Shown here: positions 51,956 to 60,786 of the stretch, one piece after another
Numbering within the stretch: position 1 is the first letter of the stretch
Layout of the letters: the number at the start of each line of letters is the position of its first letter
From: Pseudomonas sp. S30
GTDB lineage: Bacteria > Pseudomonadota > Gammaproteobacteria > Pseudomonadales > Pseudomonadaceae
Direction of reading: 5' to 3'
DNA: 64,000 nt
Assembly: GCF_016518545.1 (NCBI RefSeq)
Contig: NZ_JACVTO010000017.1
Location: 55,046-119,045, forward strand
The notes under the pieces: model-generated
Told to the model about the DNA's origin: nothing
Database searches by the model: none
The model's input: only the letters and a program-made list of their open reading frames with translations
Translations under genes and position numbers: made by a program

Positions 51956-52858
51956 ATGACGGATCTTCTGGTCAACCAACTGGCCAATTCTTCGCAGTTC
52001 ATGGCGCGGCAGCGTCTTCAGTCACGAATCAACCTGCCGCAGATGTTCGCTGCAATCGATGCCGATCCCCGCATCGTGGGAGCAGGCGTCGTTTATGTGG
52101 ATGCCGATTACAACGTCGTCACCCTGCGTGAGTTCCAACCCATCTGCAGCATCAAACCCAAGCGTGTCATTCTGCGCGAAATCAAGAAGTACCAAACGCC
52201 TGCACAATATACCGAGCAGCTACAGAACAATCCGCGAGAAACACGTGTTGTAAAGGAGGCCGTCAACACGACGCTTTCCTGCGCGGGCGCCATCATCGGC
52301 TGGTGTGTGGTGTTCAGTGGCACCATTGCAGCACCCTTCACGGCAGGTACCAGTTTGGTACTCACGTATATCGGGGGAGCCGCAGCTACGGCGAGCACGG
52401 CTCAGTGTCTGATCGGCGGAGTGCGTACCGTGCGCGAGGTAACTAATCCTGCTGCCAACGACGCGATGGACGATAGCAAGTGGTATCAAGCGACATCTAC
52501 TGTACTGGATGCCGTCTCGCTCATGGGTGTGGGAGCCTCGGGCCTGACGACACTCAAATATCTTCAGGTTCACAAGGCAGCGACGGGCCGTAGCTGGTTC
52601 GAACTCACCAAATCCCTAAGCCGCCAGCAACGCAAGGCGCTGACCGACGAGTTGCTCTCGCTCAAGCATCCGTCACTCACTCCCAAACAGCTCAAGCTCC
52701 AGCAAGCGGCAGGGACGATGACCAAGCGATACACGCCAACACAGATCAACCACGCTACCCAGACGCTCTTGCGCGACTCGCTGGGCGCAACGTTCGGCCT
52801 CGCGGGCAGCTCGACGGTTCAGAGCATCGCGGTGGGGCTCTACGAGGAAATCGAGTGA
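51956..52858 (+). CDS. Putative membrane-acting T6SS effector (hydrophobic hairpin, unknown family)
   Basis: This 300-aa protein has no signal peptide. A soluble N-terminal region (1-100) is followed by two strongly hydrophobic segments (about 104-126 and 129-155), a weaker one (181-200), and a basic helical C-terminus. This is the layout of pore-forming or membrane-inserting toxins. The next gene overlaps its stop and encodes a four-helix membrane protein, the expected form of immunity to such a toxin. It lies at the end of the T6SS operon, and its DNA is less GC-rich than the tag genes. The effector role is inferred from layout and position only. AAGGA lies 8 bases before the ATG. Confidence 0.6.
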   Translation: MTDLLVNQLANSSQFMARQRLQSRINLPQMFAAIDADPRIVGAGVVYVDADYNVVTLREFQPICSIKPKRVILREIKKYQTPAQYTEQLQNNPRETRVVKEAVNTTLSCAGAIIGWCVVFSGTIAAPFTAGTSLVLTYIGGAAATASTAQCLIGGVRTVREVTNPAANDAMDDSKWYQATSTVLDAVSLMGVGASGLTTLKYLQVHKAATGRSWFELTKSLSRQQRKALTDELLSLKHPSLTPKQLKLQQAAGTMTKRYTPTQINHATQTLLRDSLGATFGLAGSSTVQSIAVGLYEEIE

Positions 52859-53283
52859 TGATGAAACTCAGCGCTTTCCAAACGTTCATGCAGCGTTATT
52901 TTCCCATCTTCCTCATGGGTTTTTTCGCTAGCATCGTGGCGATGGCCCTGGCAGTTGCACTCTGGGTCGATAGTCATTGGCGCAATCACCCGGACAACCC
53001 CCTTTACACCCTGCTGATCTGTGGTGTTCTGACATTGCTGCTGTGTATTGGACATTTTGCGATGATTCGAGGCTTGAGAAGGGCGATCTGGATAGTACTG
53101 TTGTCGCTGACGCTCACCTGGCTCATGGCCTTGAACCTCATTGGCTCGGGATTGAACTCGATTCTCCTGTTCACCGTGGTGACGATGCCATGGCTGGCGG
53201 TGCTGGTATTGAACAGCTCTCGTCATCGCGAGATGCGCCGCCGCCTGATAGAGCTGCGCGGGGAGCGGTCGTCATCATCATGA
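52858..53283 (+). CDS. Four-helix membrane protein, putative immunity protein
   Basis: This protein of about 141 aa has four predicted membrane helices (about 15-36, 49-66, 76-96 and 100-118) and a basic cytoplasmic tail (RHREMRRRLIELRGER). The start may be ATG 52858, the next ATG 52861, or GTG 52855, which would give a GTGA overlap with the effector stop. The overlap and membrane topology suggest protection of the inner membrane against the preceding protein. No family recognised. Confidence 0.65.
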   Translation: MMKLSAFQTFMQRYFPIFLMGFFASIVAMALAVALWVDSHWRNHPDNPLYTLLICGVLTLLLCIGHFAMIRGLRRAIWIVLLSLTLTWLMALNLIGSGLNSILLFTVVTMPWLAVLVLNSSRHREMRRRLIELRGERSSSS

Positions 53284-53426
53284 GCGCTGAGAAGGATGAT
53301 GATCAATCGCCCGATAAGCGAGTGCTTCCATCGTCAAGCCGCCACTTCGTGATGTTCATCACTGGCTTTTTACTGTCCTGCTTCGCTCTCAGCGGTGTGG
53401 TCTCCCTGACTTTCGCCACTTACTGA
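53280..53426 (+). CDS. Small single-helix membrane protein
   Basis: These 48 codons start at an ATG that overlaps the previous stop as ATGA and end 1 bp before the converging sensor-kinase gene. The product has a charged head (MSAEKDDDQSPDKR) and one membrane helix (about 24-44). The exact overlap makes translation likely. It may be an accessory of the immunity protein; no function is known. Confidence 0.55.
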   Translation: MSAEKDDDQSPDKRVLPSSSRHFVMFITGFLLSCFALSGVVSLTFATY

Positions 53427-53427
53427 A

Positions 53428-54795
53428 TCACCGCGCCAACACCACCGTGGCCACCAACCCACCTCCCTCCCGATTCGCCACCTGCAACGCGCCGCCATGG
53501 CTGGCGGCGATGCGCTGGGCGATGCTCAGGCCCAGGCCGTAGCCGCCGGAGTTCTGGTTGCGCGAGCTGTCGCCGCGCACGAACGGGTCGGCCACGGTAC
53601 TCAGCAAGGCCGCATCGATGCCCGGCCCGCGGTCCTCCACGTGCAGGCGTACCTGCGTGGCCTCGGCTTCCAGCCGTACCGACACCTTCCGACCATAACG
53701 GAGGGCGTTGACCAGCAGGTTCTGCAAGCACCGTTGCAGCATCAGCGCATCGACGCGCAGCCGGCCAATGCTGCCGCTGACCGGCAGCGGCTCCTCGACG
53801 CTGGCCAGATCCGCGCATACCCGCGCCACCAGCCGATCCAGGTTCACCTCCTGCAACGTCAGTTGCTCCCCGGCCCGCAGGTAATCCAGCACCTGGCCGA
53901 TCATCGCATCCATCTGCGCGATGTTCTGCCGCAACCGTTCCTTGTGCTCGCCGTCTTCCAGCCGCTCCAGACGCAGGCGCATGCGCGTCAGCGGGGTGCG
54001 CAGGTCATGGGACACGGCCGCGAGGAAGTAGGCCTTGTCGTTGACCATGGCGATCAGCCGTTGCTGCATGGCGTTGAACGCCTGGGCCGCCTGGCGCACT
54101 TCCTCCGGGCCCTCCAGCGGCAGCGGCGGCTGCTCCAGGTTGCGCCCCAGCCCCAGGGCGGCATCGGCGAGCCGGTGCAGCGGGCGCAGGCACAGGCGCA
54201 CCGCCACCAGGCATACCAGCAGCACGGCGAGTATGCGCACGGCGTACACCCGCAGCAGGTAGTCGCTGATCAGCACCCAGGCCGACTCGCCGCTCCAACC
54301 CTGCAATTCCTCGCCGTCCACCAGCAACCAGTGGCCATCGGCCAAGGGCACGGCGAACTGCAGATGGGCCTGGGCGATGCGCAGGCCGAACAGGCTGCGC
54401 CACAGGACCGGTCGGCCCAGCTCGTCGGTGAGTTGCAGCTTGAGCACCTGCGCTTTCAAGGTATGGCCCAGCTCGTAGCTCAGCGCCTGGTTGAGCAGCA
54501 GCTCGATACGGCGTCGGCTGTGCGGGTCGCCCGGCTGCGCTTCGGGCAGCGTCTCGGCGCAGCGCAGGTGGTAGCGCGAGGGCAGGGGCGGGGGCGTGGC
54601 GTGGCAGTCGCCCTGGGCGATCAACGGCGCGCTGCGCGCCGCGATCAGCCGCACTGGCGCCTCGAACACCTGGGCGAAGCGCACGTCAAACCAGATGCTG
54701 CTCGACACCAGCTGCACCAGCAGCGTGCCGCTGATCATGATCAGCAGCAGCTGGCCGAACAGGGTGCGGGGCCACAGCCGGCGCAGCAGGCGCAC
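53428..54795 (-). CDS. Sensor histidine kinase of an OmpR-type two-component system
   Basis: This 455-aa inner-membrane kinase has two membrane helices (about 13-33 and 185-207) around a periplasmic sensor domain, then HAMP. A HisKA domain has the phosphorylated His in AVSHDLRTPLTRMR, and an ATPase domain follows with N box LQNLLVNALRYG, VEDRGPGID and GYGLGLSIAQRIAAS. The start is a GTG at 54795, one base after the regulator stop, with no good ribosome site, so it depends on coupling. The ligand is unknown. Confidence 0.93.
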   Translation of the reverse strand: MRLLRRLWPRTLFGQLLLIMISGTLLVQLVSSSIWFDVRFAQVFEAPVRLIAARSAPLIAQGDCHATPPPLPSRYHLRCAETLPEAQPGDPHSRRRIELLLNQALSYELGHTLKAQVLKLQLTDELGRPVLWRSLFGLRIAQAHLQFAVPLADGHWLLVDGEELQGWSGESAWVLISDYLLRVYAVRILAVLLVCLVAVRLCLRPLHRLADAALGLGRNLEQPPLPLEGPEEVRQAAQAFNAMQQRLIAMVNDKAYFLAAVSHDLRTPLTRMRLRLERLEDGEHKERLRQNIAQMDAMIGQVLDYLRAGEQLTLQEVNLDRLVARVCADLASVEEPLPVSGSIGRLRVDALMLQRCLQNLLVNALRYGRKVSVRLEAEATQVRLHVEDRGPGIDAALLSTVADPFVRGDSSRNQNSGGYGLGLSIAQRIAASHGGALQVANREGGGLVATVVLAR

Positions 54796-54796
54796 T

Positions 54797-55513
54797 TCAG
54801 GCGTCCGGCCCGCGGGCGATGCTCAGCAGGTAGCCTTCGTTGCGGATGGTGAGGATCTGCGCACGGCCCTCGGCGCCGCGGCGCAACTGCTGGCGCAGGC
54901 GGCTGATGCACATGTCCACCGAGCGGTCGTCGGGCAGGTGGTCGCGGCCGAACGCGCTGCGGGTGAGCTGGTCGCGCGACACCACCCGGTCGTTGGCCTC
55001 CAGCAGCTCGCGCAGCACCCGGTAGTCCGAGCGCGGCAGGCTCAGGGCCTGGCCATCGGGCAGGGTCAGCAGGCGCTTGACGTGGTCGAGGCTGAAGCCG
55101 GCGAAGCGCTGCGCGGTACTGACGGGCTCTTCGAGCACAGCCTCAAAGCGTTGCGGGCGGCGCAGCACCGCCTTGATCCGCGCCACCAGCTCGCGTGGCT
55201 CGAAGGGTTTGGCCAGGTAGTCGTCGGCGCCCACCTCCAGGCCGATGATGCGGTCCAGCGTGCTGCCCTTGGCCGACAGCATGATCACCGCCAGCCCCGG
55301 CTGCGCCTGCAACTGGCGGCACAGGCTGAGGCCGTCCTCGCCGGGCAGCATGAGGTCCAGCACCACCAGGTCCACCGGCTGGCGGGCCAGTTGCTCGCGC
55401 ATCTGCTCGCCGTCGGCTGCGGCCAGCACGGCGTAGCCGGCTTCGGTGAGGTAGTCGCAGAGAAGTTCGCGGATCTCGTCGTCGTCATCGACGACCAGCA
55501 AGGTCGTGCTCAT
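54797..55513 (-). CDS. OmpR-family response regulator
   Basis: This 238-aa DNA-binding regulator has a receiver domain with acidic pocket VVDDDDEIRE, phosphoacceptor Asp53 (VLDLMLPGEDG), and Lys in YLAKPFEPRE. A winged-helix output domain follows (about 135-235; LPRSDYRVLRELLEAND, DDRSVDMCISRLRQQL, IRNEGYLLSI). It shares an operon with the sensor kinase and is divergent from the siderophore receptor at 55651. This arrangement is seen for receptors controlled by their own two-component system (PfeRS or PirRS type), so it may regulate that receptor. Confidence 0.95.
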   Translation of the reverse strand: MSTTLLVVDDDDEIRELLCDYLTEAGYAVLAAADGEQMREQLARQPVDLVVLDLMLPGEDGLSLCRQLQAQPGLAVIMLSAKGSTLDRIIGLEVGADDYLAKPFEPRELVARIKAVLRRPQRFEAVLEEPVSTAQRFAGFSLDHVKRLLTLPDGQALSLPRSDYRVLRELLEANDRVVSRDQLTRSAFGRDHLPDDRSVDMCISRLRQQLRRGAEGRAQILTIRNEGYLLSIARGPDA

Positions 55514-55650
55514 TGCGGGGACACCTGTCTGGCGCGCGCAGCGGCGGCCGTTACGTTCCATTACATCCCCGTACAAGCCGGGCATGGAGCCCGGAGGGCA
55601 CATCCCTAGAATCGTAGCAAAAACCATCTGCGAATACGAAACCTTCCCAA

Positions 55651-57948
55651 ATGAATCCTTTGCTTCTTTCCAGCGCCACCGCCCGTTACAGCCGTGGCGG
55701 CAGCCGCCTCTCGCCGCTCGCCCTGTGCGTGGCCCTGAGCCTCTCCACCAGCGTTTTCGCCGCCGACACTGCGCCGCTCGAACTGGGCGCGACCACCATT
55801 GAGGATAGCGCGCTGCCTGCCGCCGACGCCACCGGCCAGCTCGGCTACACGGTCGAAAGCACCCGCAGCTCCACCGGCCTGGACCTCACCCCTCGGCAGA
55901 CGCCGCAGTCGGTGACCACCATCACCCGCGAGCAGATGAACGATCGCGATATCCACAGCATCGAGCAGGCCCTGGAGACCGCCCCCGGCGTCAGCCTGAC
56001 CAAGCTGGAAGTGGGCGGGCGCACCGAATTCCGCGCCCGTGGCTATGCCATCAGCAACTGGAAGCTCGACGGCCTGCAGATTCCCGGCGCCTCGGACTTC
56101 AGCGGCAGCGGCAACGCCCTGAACCTGGACCTGTACGACCGTATCGACATCGTGCGCGGCGCCAACGGCCTGCTCGGCGGCACGGGCGACCCGTCGGCCA
56201 CCGTCAACCTGATCCGCAAGGCGCCCACCCGCACCTTCGGCGGCAGCGCCTACGCCACCTCCGGCAGCTGGGACAAGCGCCGCCTGGGCGCCGACCTGAA
56301 CCTGCCGCTGTCCGCCGACGGCCGCCTGCGCTCGCGCTTCGTGGTCACCCAGCAGGACGGCAACTCGTTCCGCGACAACCAGTCCGACCGCTCCCGCGCC
56401 GCGCTGGCCAACTTCGAGTTCGACCTGGACGACGCCACCACCCTCGGCGCCGGCTACCAGTACGAATACAGCAAGGTGGTCGGCGGCGGCTGGGGCGCAA
56501 ACATCCCGATCTGGTACGCCAACGGCAGCAAGACCGACCTGCCGCGCAGCAGCAACCTGGCGCCGAGCTGGAGCTTCGGCGAATACACCACCCGCACCAC
56601 CTTCGGCTCGCTGCAGCACCGCTTCGACAACGACTGGACCCTGGACCTCAAAGGCTCCCAGAGCACCACCGAGGCTCTCAACCATCGCGGCCTGGCCAAA
56701 GTCAACTCGGCCGCGCGCGGCAGCTACCAGGGCTACTGGAACGAAGACGGCAGCGGCGCGGTGCTCAACGGCCTGCACAGCTCCAGCGACACCACCCAGC
56801 AATCGGCGCAGATCGACTTCTCCGGCCCCTTCCAGGCCTTCGGCCGCACCCACCAGGCGATGCTCGGCTACAACGACAGCCGCACCGTCGGCTGGTCGCC
56901 TGAGTACAACTGCACCATGGTCGGCGGCGGCCTGAGCAAGGCGGGCCTGGCCGGCTGCCAGTTCCGCATCAACAACGGCCTGCCCGTCACCGACTGGCGC
57001 AACGGCGTGGACGACGACTTCCAGATGCTCGCCTCGCAGACCGGTCGCCACACCAAGACCACCACCCGCCTGCAAGGCCTGTACGCGGCCACCCGCCTGA
57101 GCATCACCGACCCGCTCTCGGTGATCGCCGGCGCCCGCGTCACCGACTACTCGTCCACCACCCGCAGCGTCGCCGGCGCGCGCAGCAACCAGCAGAACAA
57201 CGGCATCGTCACGCCCTACCTGGGCGCGGTCTACGACCTCGACGACACCTACTCGCTGTACGCCAGCTACACCGATATCTTCAACCCGCAGACCCAGGAA
57301 ACCGTCACCGGCAACCGAGTCGAACCGATCCGTGGCCAGAGCTACGAAACCGGCCTGAAGGCCGCCTGGTTCGACGGCCGCCTCAACGCCTCCGCCGCGT
57401 ACTTTCGCACCAAGCAGGAAAACAAGGCGGTGCTGGCCGACGGCCTGAGCACCCCGACCGGCAACGACGCCTACAAGGCCGGCTCCGGCCAGGAAACCGA
57501 CGGCATCGACCTGGAGCTGGCCGGCGCCCTGACCGACCAGTGGAACGTCTACGCCGGCTACACCTACCTGCACTTCCGCCGCGTGGACAGCGACGGCCGC
57601 AGCGACCCCTCGCACCTGTTCAAGGCCTCCACCACCTATCGCCTGTCCGGCCCGCTGGACCGCCTGACCCTGGGCGCCGGCGTCACCGCCCAGAGCAACA
57701 TCCGCGCCCTGTCCACGCCGGCCGGCCAGCCCACCAACGGCGTGAGCCGCAGTGCCACCGACGTGAACTGGTCCGGCTATGCGATCTGGAATGCCATGGC
57801 CAAGTACCAGGTGACCGACGACACCAGCGTCAGCCTCAACGCCAACAACCTGTTCGACAAGCACTACTACACCCAGTACGGGTTCTACGCAGGGGCGATC
57901 TACGGCGACCCGCGCAACCTGTCGCTGACGGTGAGCACGGCGTTCTGA
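55651..57948 (+). CDS. TonB-dependent siderophore receptor (FhuE/FpvA-like barrel)
   Basis: This 765-aa outer-membrane receptor has a signal peptide ending VFA (about residue 37) and a plug domain (about 65-185; TPRQTPQSVTTITREQMNDR, RARGYAISNWKLDGLQIPG, RIDIVRGANGLLGGTGDPSA). A barrel follows, ending SLTVSTAF with a terminal Phe. There is no STN domain, so sigma-factor signalling is not expected. The plug style fits hydroxamate receptors such as FhuE. The ATG at 55651 has a weak ribosome site. The divergent two-component system 137 bp away may control it. Confidence 0.92.
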   Translation: MNPLLLSSATARYSRGGSRLSPLALCVALSLSTSVFAADTAPLELGATTIEDSALPAADATGQLGYTVESTRSSTGLDLTPRQTPQSVTTITREQMNDRDIHSIEQALETAPGVSLTKLEVGGRTEFRARGYAISNWKLDGLQIPGASDFSGSGNALNLDLYDRIDIVRGANGLLGGTGDPSATVNLIRKAPTRTFGGSAYATSGSWDKRRLGADLNLPLSADGRLRSRFVVTQQDGNSFRDNQSDRSRAALANFEFDLDDATTLGAGYQYEYSKVVGGGWGANIPIWYANGSKTDLPRSSNLAPSWSFGEYTTRTTFGSLQHRFDNDWTLDLKGSQSTTEALNHRGLAKVNSAARGSYQGYWNEDGSGAVLNGLHSSSDTTQQSAQIDFSGPFQAFGRTHQAMLGYNDSRTVGWSPEYNCTMVGGGLSKAGLAGCQFRINNGLPVTDWRNGVDDDFQMLASQTGRHTKTTTRLQGLYAATRLSITDPLSVIAGARVTDYSSTTRSVAGARSNQQNNGIVTPYLGAVYDLDDTYSLYASYTDIFNPQTQETVTGNRVEPIRGQSYETGLKAAWFDGRLNASAAYFRTKQENKAVLADGLSTPTGNDAYKAGSGQETDGIDLELAGALTDQWNVYAGYTYLHFRRVDSDGRSDPSHLFKASTTYRLSGPLDRLTLGAGVTAQSNIRALSTPAGQPTNGVSRSATDVNWSGYAIWNAMAKYQVTDDTSVSLNANNLFDKHYYTQYGFYAGAIYGDPRNLSLTVSTAF

Positions 57949-58298
57949 TTCGGCGCCCCCCCCTGCGCGCTCGACGGCCTGGGCGGTCCAACCCGCTGCA
58001 GGTCGTCGACGTCCGCCTATCACCCGAGCGCTACAGCCCGCGTGTGCGCCCAGACGAATTGAAGCTGGCTCCAGAAGGAAATCGGGAGCGCAGCATCGGG
58101 TATCAGTTAGATGTTTCGAATGTGGGGTTCATGGAGCGCACTCCTTTATAATGGATGATGAGGCCTTATCAGTATGTAAGTCTAATACAACTGCGGGTAA
58201 GAAGGGGCTTGTTGTTAATTAAATAATGCCCCGCATCTTGTTTCGTTGCGTTGAAAACGTCCTTCGAGTATTAAAGAGTTCGACGCATAGCTTGATTA
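57949..58298. other. Intergenic boundary: GC drops sharply at about 58.1 kb
   Basis: These 350 bp follow the receptor gene and lead into the AT-rich dCTP-deaminase-like gene. Base composition falls visibly from about 58,120 onwards, marking the left edge of foreign DNA. No gene, tRNA or clear terminator was found. Confidence 0.5.
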
Positions 58299-60041
58299 TT
58301 ATTCCATATATGCCAATTCGTCTTTGTACGGTAGAACGGAGTCATAGAGTTGATGGTAGCCCTTGCCTACGGCTCCGTAGAACTGTGAAAGTTCAGGCGG
58401 GTTTTCGCCGACTTCTAATATGTGGTCATTCGCAATGCCGGGATATGGGTCGATAAAGATAATTTCCCTCAATCCCAGCTGATAGGCTTTTTTTGCGCAA
58501 AGTTCACAAGGGCTGGCAGTGGTAAATAATTTTCCGCCCTCAATCGCTGCACCACCATATTTCACAATTTGCAAAAAAGCATTCTCTTCGGCATGAAGTG
58601 ATCTAGTGTGCACTTGGTTACCACGTGTACGTTCACTGCTAGCCAATCCGTTGCGGATATCTTTGAAGCAGTACGATAAGTTCTGGCCGCTTGATTCTAA
58701 TGCGTCGGCTAGCTTTATAAGCTTTTTGCCAGCGCTTAGTCTGAATTCAGAATTTGTTCGCTCGTATTTACTATAGGCGACTGCGTCGAAATCGTTCATC
58801 AAACCCTTGAGTGACCTTAGCGAGCATGGAACCTGCCCTTTTGCTACATCATTCCACCCAACAGCTTTGACAGAGAAATCTGCATCAGTTACTACGGCAC
58901 CCACCTGCCGAGAAACGCAGCCAGAGTTACTTTTGGCGGAGTATGCAATTTGCATCACTCTTTCCATTGATGTTGGTGAGACAAGGCCAGGGTGGAGCAT
59001 TAACGCTACGTACCATGCCAACTGGGCCTTTAGTACATTGTTATTGTCAAGCTCACCTCTGGGATTGAATAGATGTATATCCGATATTTCAATGCATTGC
59101 TTAACGTTCTGGCTGATGAAGTCGGCGTGTGAGATCTTGGTTTTTCCTGACTCATGGTTATCAATTTCACGAAGCTTATCAGAGGTGAACTTGTGAATAC
59201 TGTGTAGATAGGCCGCACGATCCTCATCAGGAGCATTGATCGATACAAGATAAAATGCAGAATATCTGTCTTTGAAGAATCTGGCTTCGTATGGGTTTCG
59301 AATTGCATCTATAACTATTAAAGCCTTTTCTTTTATGCTCCTAATGCCTTTGATTACCCTGTTTATAGTCTCGGGTAGATGAAAGACGCTGGCGGGCATA
59401 AAATCGACGGACTTGTAGTCTTTGTCGATGCATCCAATTTTTCTTATGGAGTTCCCTGCTGATTGATAAATCGACACATAAAGCGCGTTATCAATTTGTC
59501 TCAGCTCGTTTTTGAAGTCGTTTGTAAACTTTCTCATTAGCCGCAAGAAAGAAATAAATTTTTCCTTTTCTTTGTCTTGAAGCATGAACTTCTCTTCGTG
59601 ATTTAATAGTTTACTCATTATAGATACAAATTTTGTTCTTATCTTGCTTTTTCCATAGGAGCCGTTTTCTAAAATTTCGACTAATTTGGTGTTGTCAATG
59701 GGGGCTTCAAGTGTTCCTATGATAAATGAAATAAGATCTTCGGTGTTCATTGATAACAAATAAGCTGATATTAAGTCGCTTACCTTTATCGAGTAGAACT
59801 GTACGATGTTTCGCTCGGCATAGCTTTTAAGTATTTCGTATCGCCTACCGTTTAAGCGTTCAAAAAAAGCCTTTCCTTTGTACTGAACGGCATTTAGGTC
59901 TGGGAAATTAGGATTGAGGCTCTCAAGAATGTTTGCCGCAGTAGTGCAGCCTGACCCGGTTCGGCCTGTTAATCCTATCACAACAAATTTGCTACGTGCT
60001 CTGAAAAGGGATGTTACTACTTCCCTGTTGTGATTTACCAT
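58299..60041 (-). CDS. Anti-phage dCTP/dCMP deaminase (AvcD/DCD-like), P-loop + deaminase fusion
   Basis: This 580-aa cytoplasmic protein has an N-terminal P-loop NTPase-like domain (Walker A-type GLTGRTGSGCTT at 23-34) and a C-terminal zinc-dependent cytidine/dCMP deaminase domain. The zinc ligand and catalytic Glu are in HAEEN (His483, Glu485), with PCELC (Cys512, Cys515). This two-domain design matches the anti-phage dCTP deaminases and AvcD proteins, which destroy deoxycytidine nucleotides on infection. The gene is clearly AT-rich compared with the chromosome, pointing to transfer. GGAGGAAGC precedes the ATG. In Vibrio, AvcD is held inactive by an RNA, AvcI, encoded just upstream; the 700-bp space here could hold one. 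Confidence 0.85.
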   Translation of the reverse strand: MVNHNREVVTSLFRARSKFVVIGLTGRTGSGCTTAANILESLNPNFPDLNAVQYKGKAFFERLNGRRYEILKSYAERNIVQFYSIKVSDLISAYLLSMNTEDLISFIIGTLEAPIDNTKLVEILENGSYGKSKIRTKFVSIMSKLLNHEEKFMLQDKEKEKFISFLRLMRKFTNDFKNELRQIDNALYVSIYQSAGNSIRKIGCIDKDYKSVDFMPASVFHLPETINRVIKGIRSIKEKALIVIDAIRNPYEARFFKDRYSAFYLVSINAPDEDRAAYLHSIHKFTSDKLREIDNHESGKTKISHADFISQNVKQCIEISDIHLFNPRGELDNNNVLKAQLAWYVALMLHPGLVSPTSMERVMQIAYSAKSNSGCVSRQVGAVVTDADFSVKAVGWNDVAKGQVPCSLRSLKGLMNDFDAVAYSKYERTNSEFRLSAGKKLIKLADALESSGQNLSYCFKDIRNGLASSERTRGNQVHTRSLHAEENAFLQIVKYGGAAIEGGKLFTTASPCELCAKKAYQLGLREIIFIDPYPGIANDHILEVGENPPELSQFYGAVGKGYHQLYDSVLPYKDELAYME

Positions 60042-60754
60042 GCTTCCTCCACTTGAATTGTTATAGGTTGTTTTCTGAAGTTTGGCTTCGCTTTATTAAT
60101 TTCCCTGCGCAATCTGAGATCTATTTATTAACGGCTCTTGAGCTCTGGCTGGTCGGCGAAGTTTGATCATTCATCCCTATCTCCAAAACTGTATTGAGTA
60201 AGGAGAGGCGGTAGATGCAGTTATTTGGACTTACGGAAAAATCTACCTTTTATAACCTTAGTTAAACAGCTATTTAAACTATGACTAGCTCGAGCGAGCT
60301 GCTGTAGCTGAGAGACGATGGCAGCGCCAGGCCGTGTCCCGTCATACAGATATTTCCAGCCGAATTCGAAGGCTCAAACAATTGAGCCTGGCCCAATCTC
60401 GTAACCGACCACGCCCGAGTCCCGCCTGTATTCGCATACTTTTCCATGCCTGCCATCCTACTATGCTTGTGCGCAGTCAGCATGGTGGCACATGGCTGCA
60501 CCCAAACACACCCTCCCTTAGTCAGATGTGGGTAGGGTAGAAACGCCCAAAACCTTGGAGAGTGCCGAGAGGTGCGCCTAAACTATTGTTCCGCACGGTT
60601 TAGACGAACGGCAGTGGTTGTGACGGGTGTGCGAGACTACCTATCATCCATCACTGGCCATTTTGACAATGCTTTAATTGCTGCTACCAAGCAGCTTTCG
60701 ACGGGCATAGTCAAGCTACTGACCGTCTTGGCCATGGATATAAGCCCGCACCTA
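60042..60754. other. Long AT-rich region upstream of the deaminase gene; candidate site of a regulatory RNA
   Basis: These 713 bp contain no frame with a credible ribosome site; those at 60274-60501, 60334-60540 and 60572-60877 look spurious. The part next to the deaminase gene (60042-60250) is where an AvcI-like RNA antitoxin would lie. I see no sequence match, only position. Confidence 0.4.
60249..60278 (-). promoter_or_regulatory. Possible promoter for the deaminase gene or its leader RNA
   Basis: On the minus strand TTTAAA (60278-60273) and TATAAA (60254-60249) are 18 bases apart. This would give a leader of about 200 bases before the ATG. The -35 match is poor and AT-rich DNA produces such hits by chance. 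Confidence 0.3.
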
Positions 60755-60786
60755 GTGTGGTGTTTCTCAAATAACGCTCATATTTT
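60755..60786 (+). repeat. IS630 left terminal inverted repeat
   Basis: Begins GTGTGGTGTTTCTC after the TA at 60753-60754. Pairs with 61902-61933 at 25 of 32 positions. Confidence 0.88.

Noticed and set aside
55606..58023. 805-codon open frame on the minus strand antisense to the siderophore receptor
   Set aside because: Shadow frame: the sense strand has a signal peptide, plug and terminal Phe.
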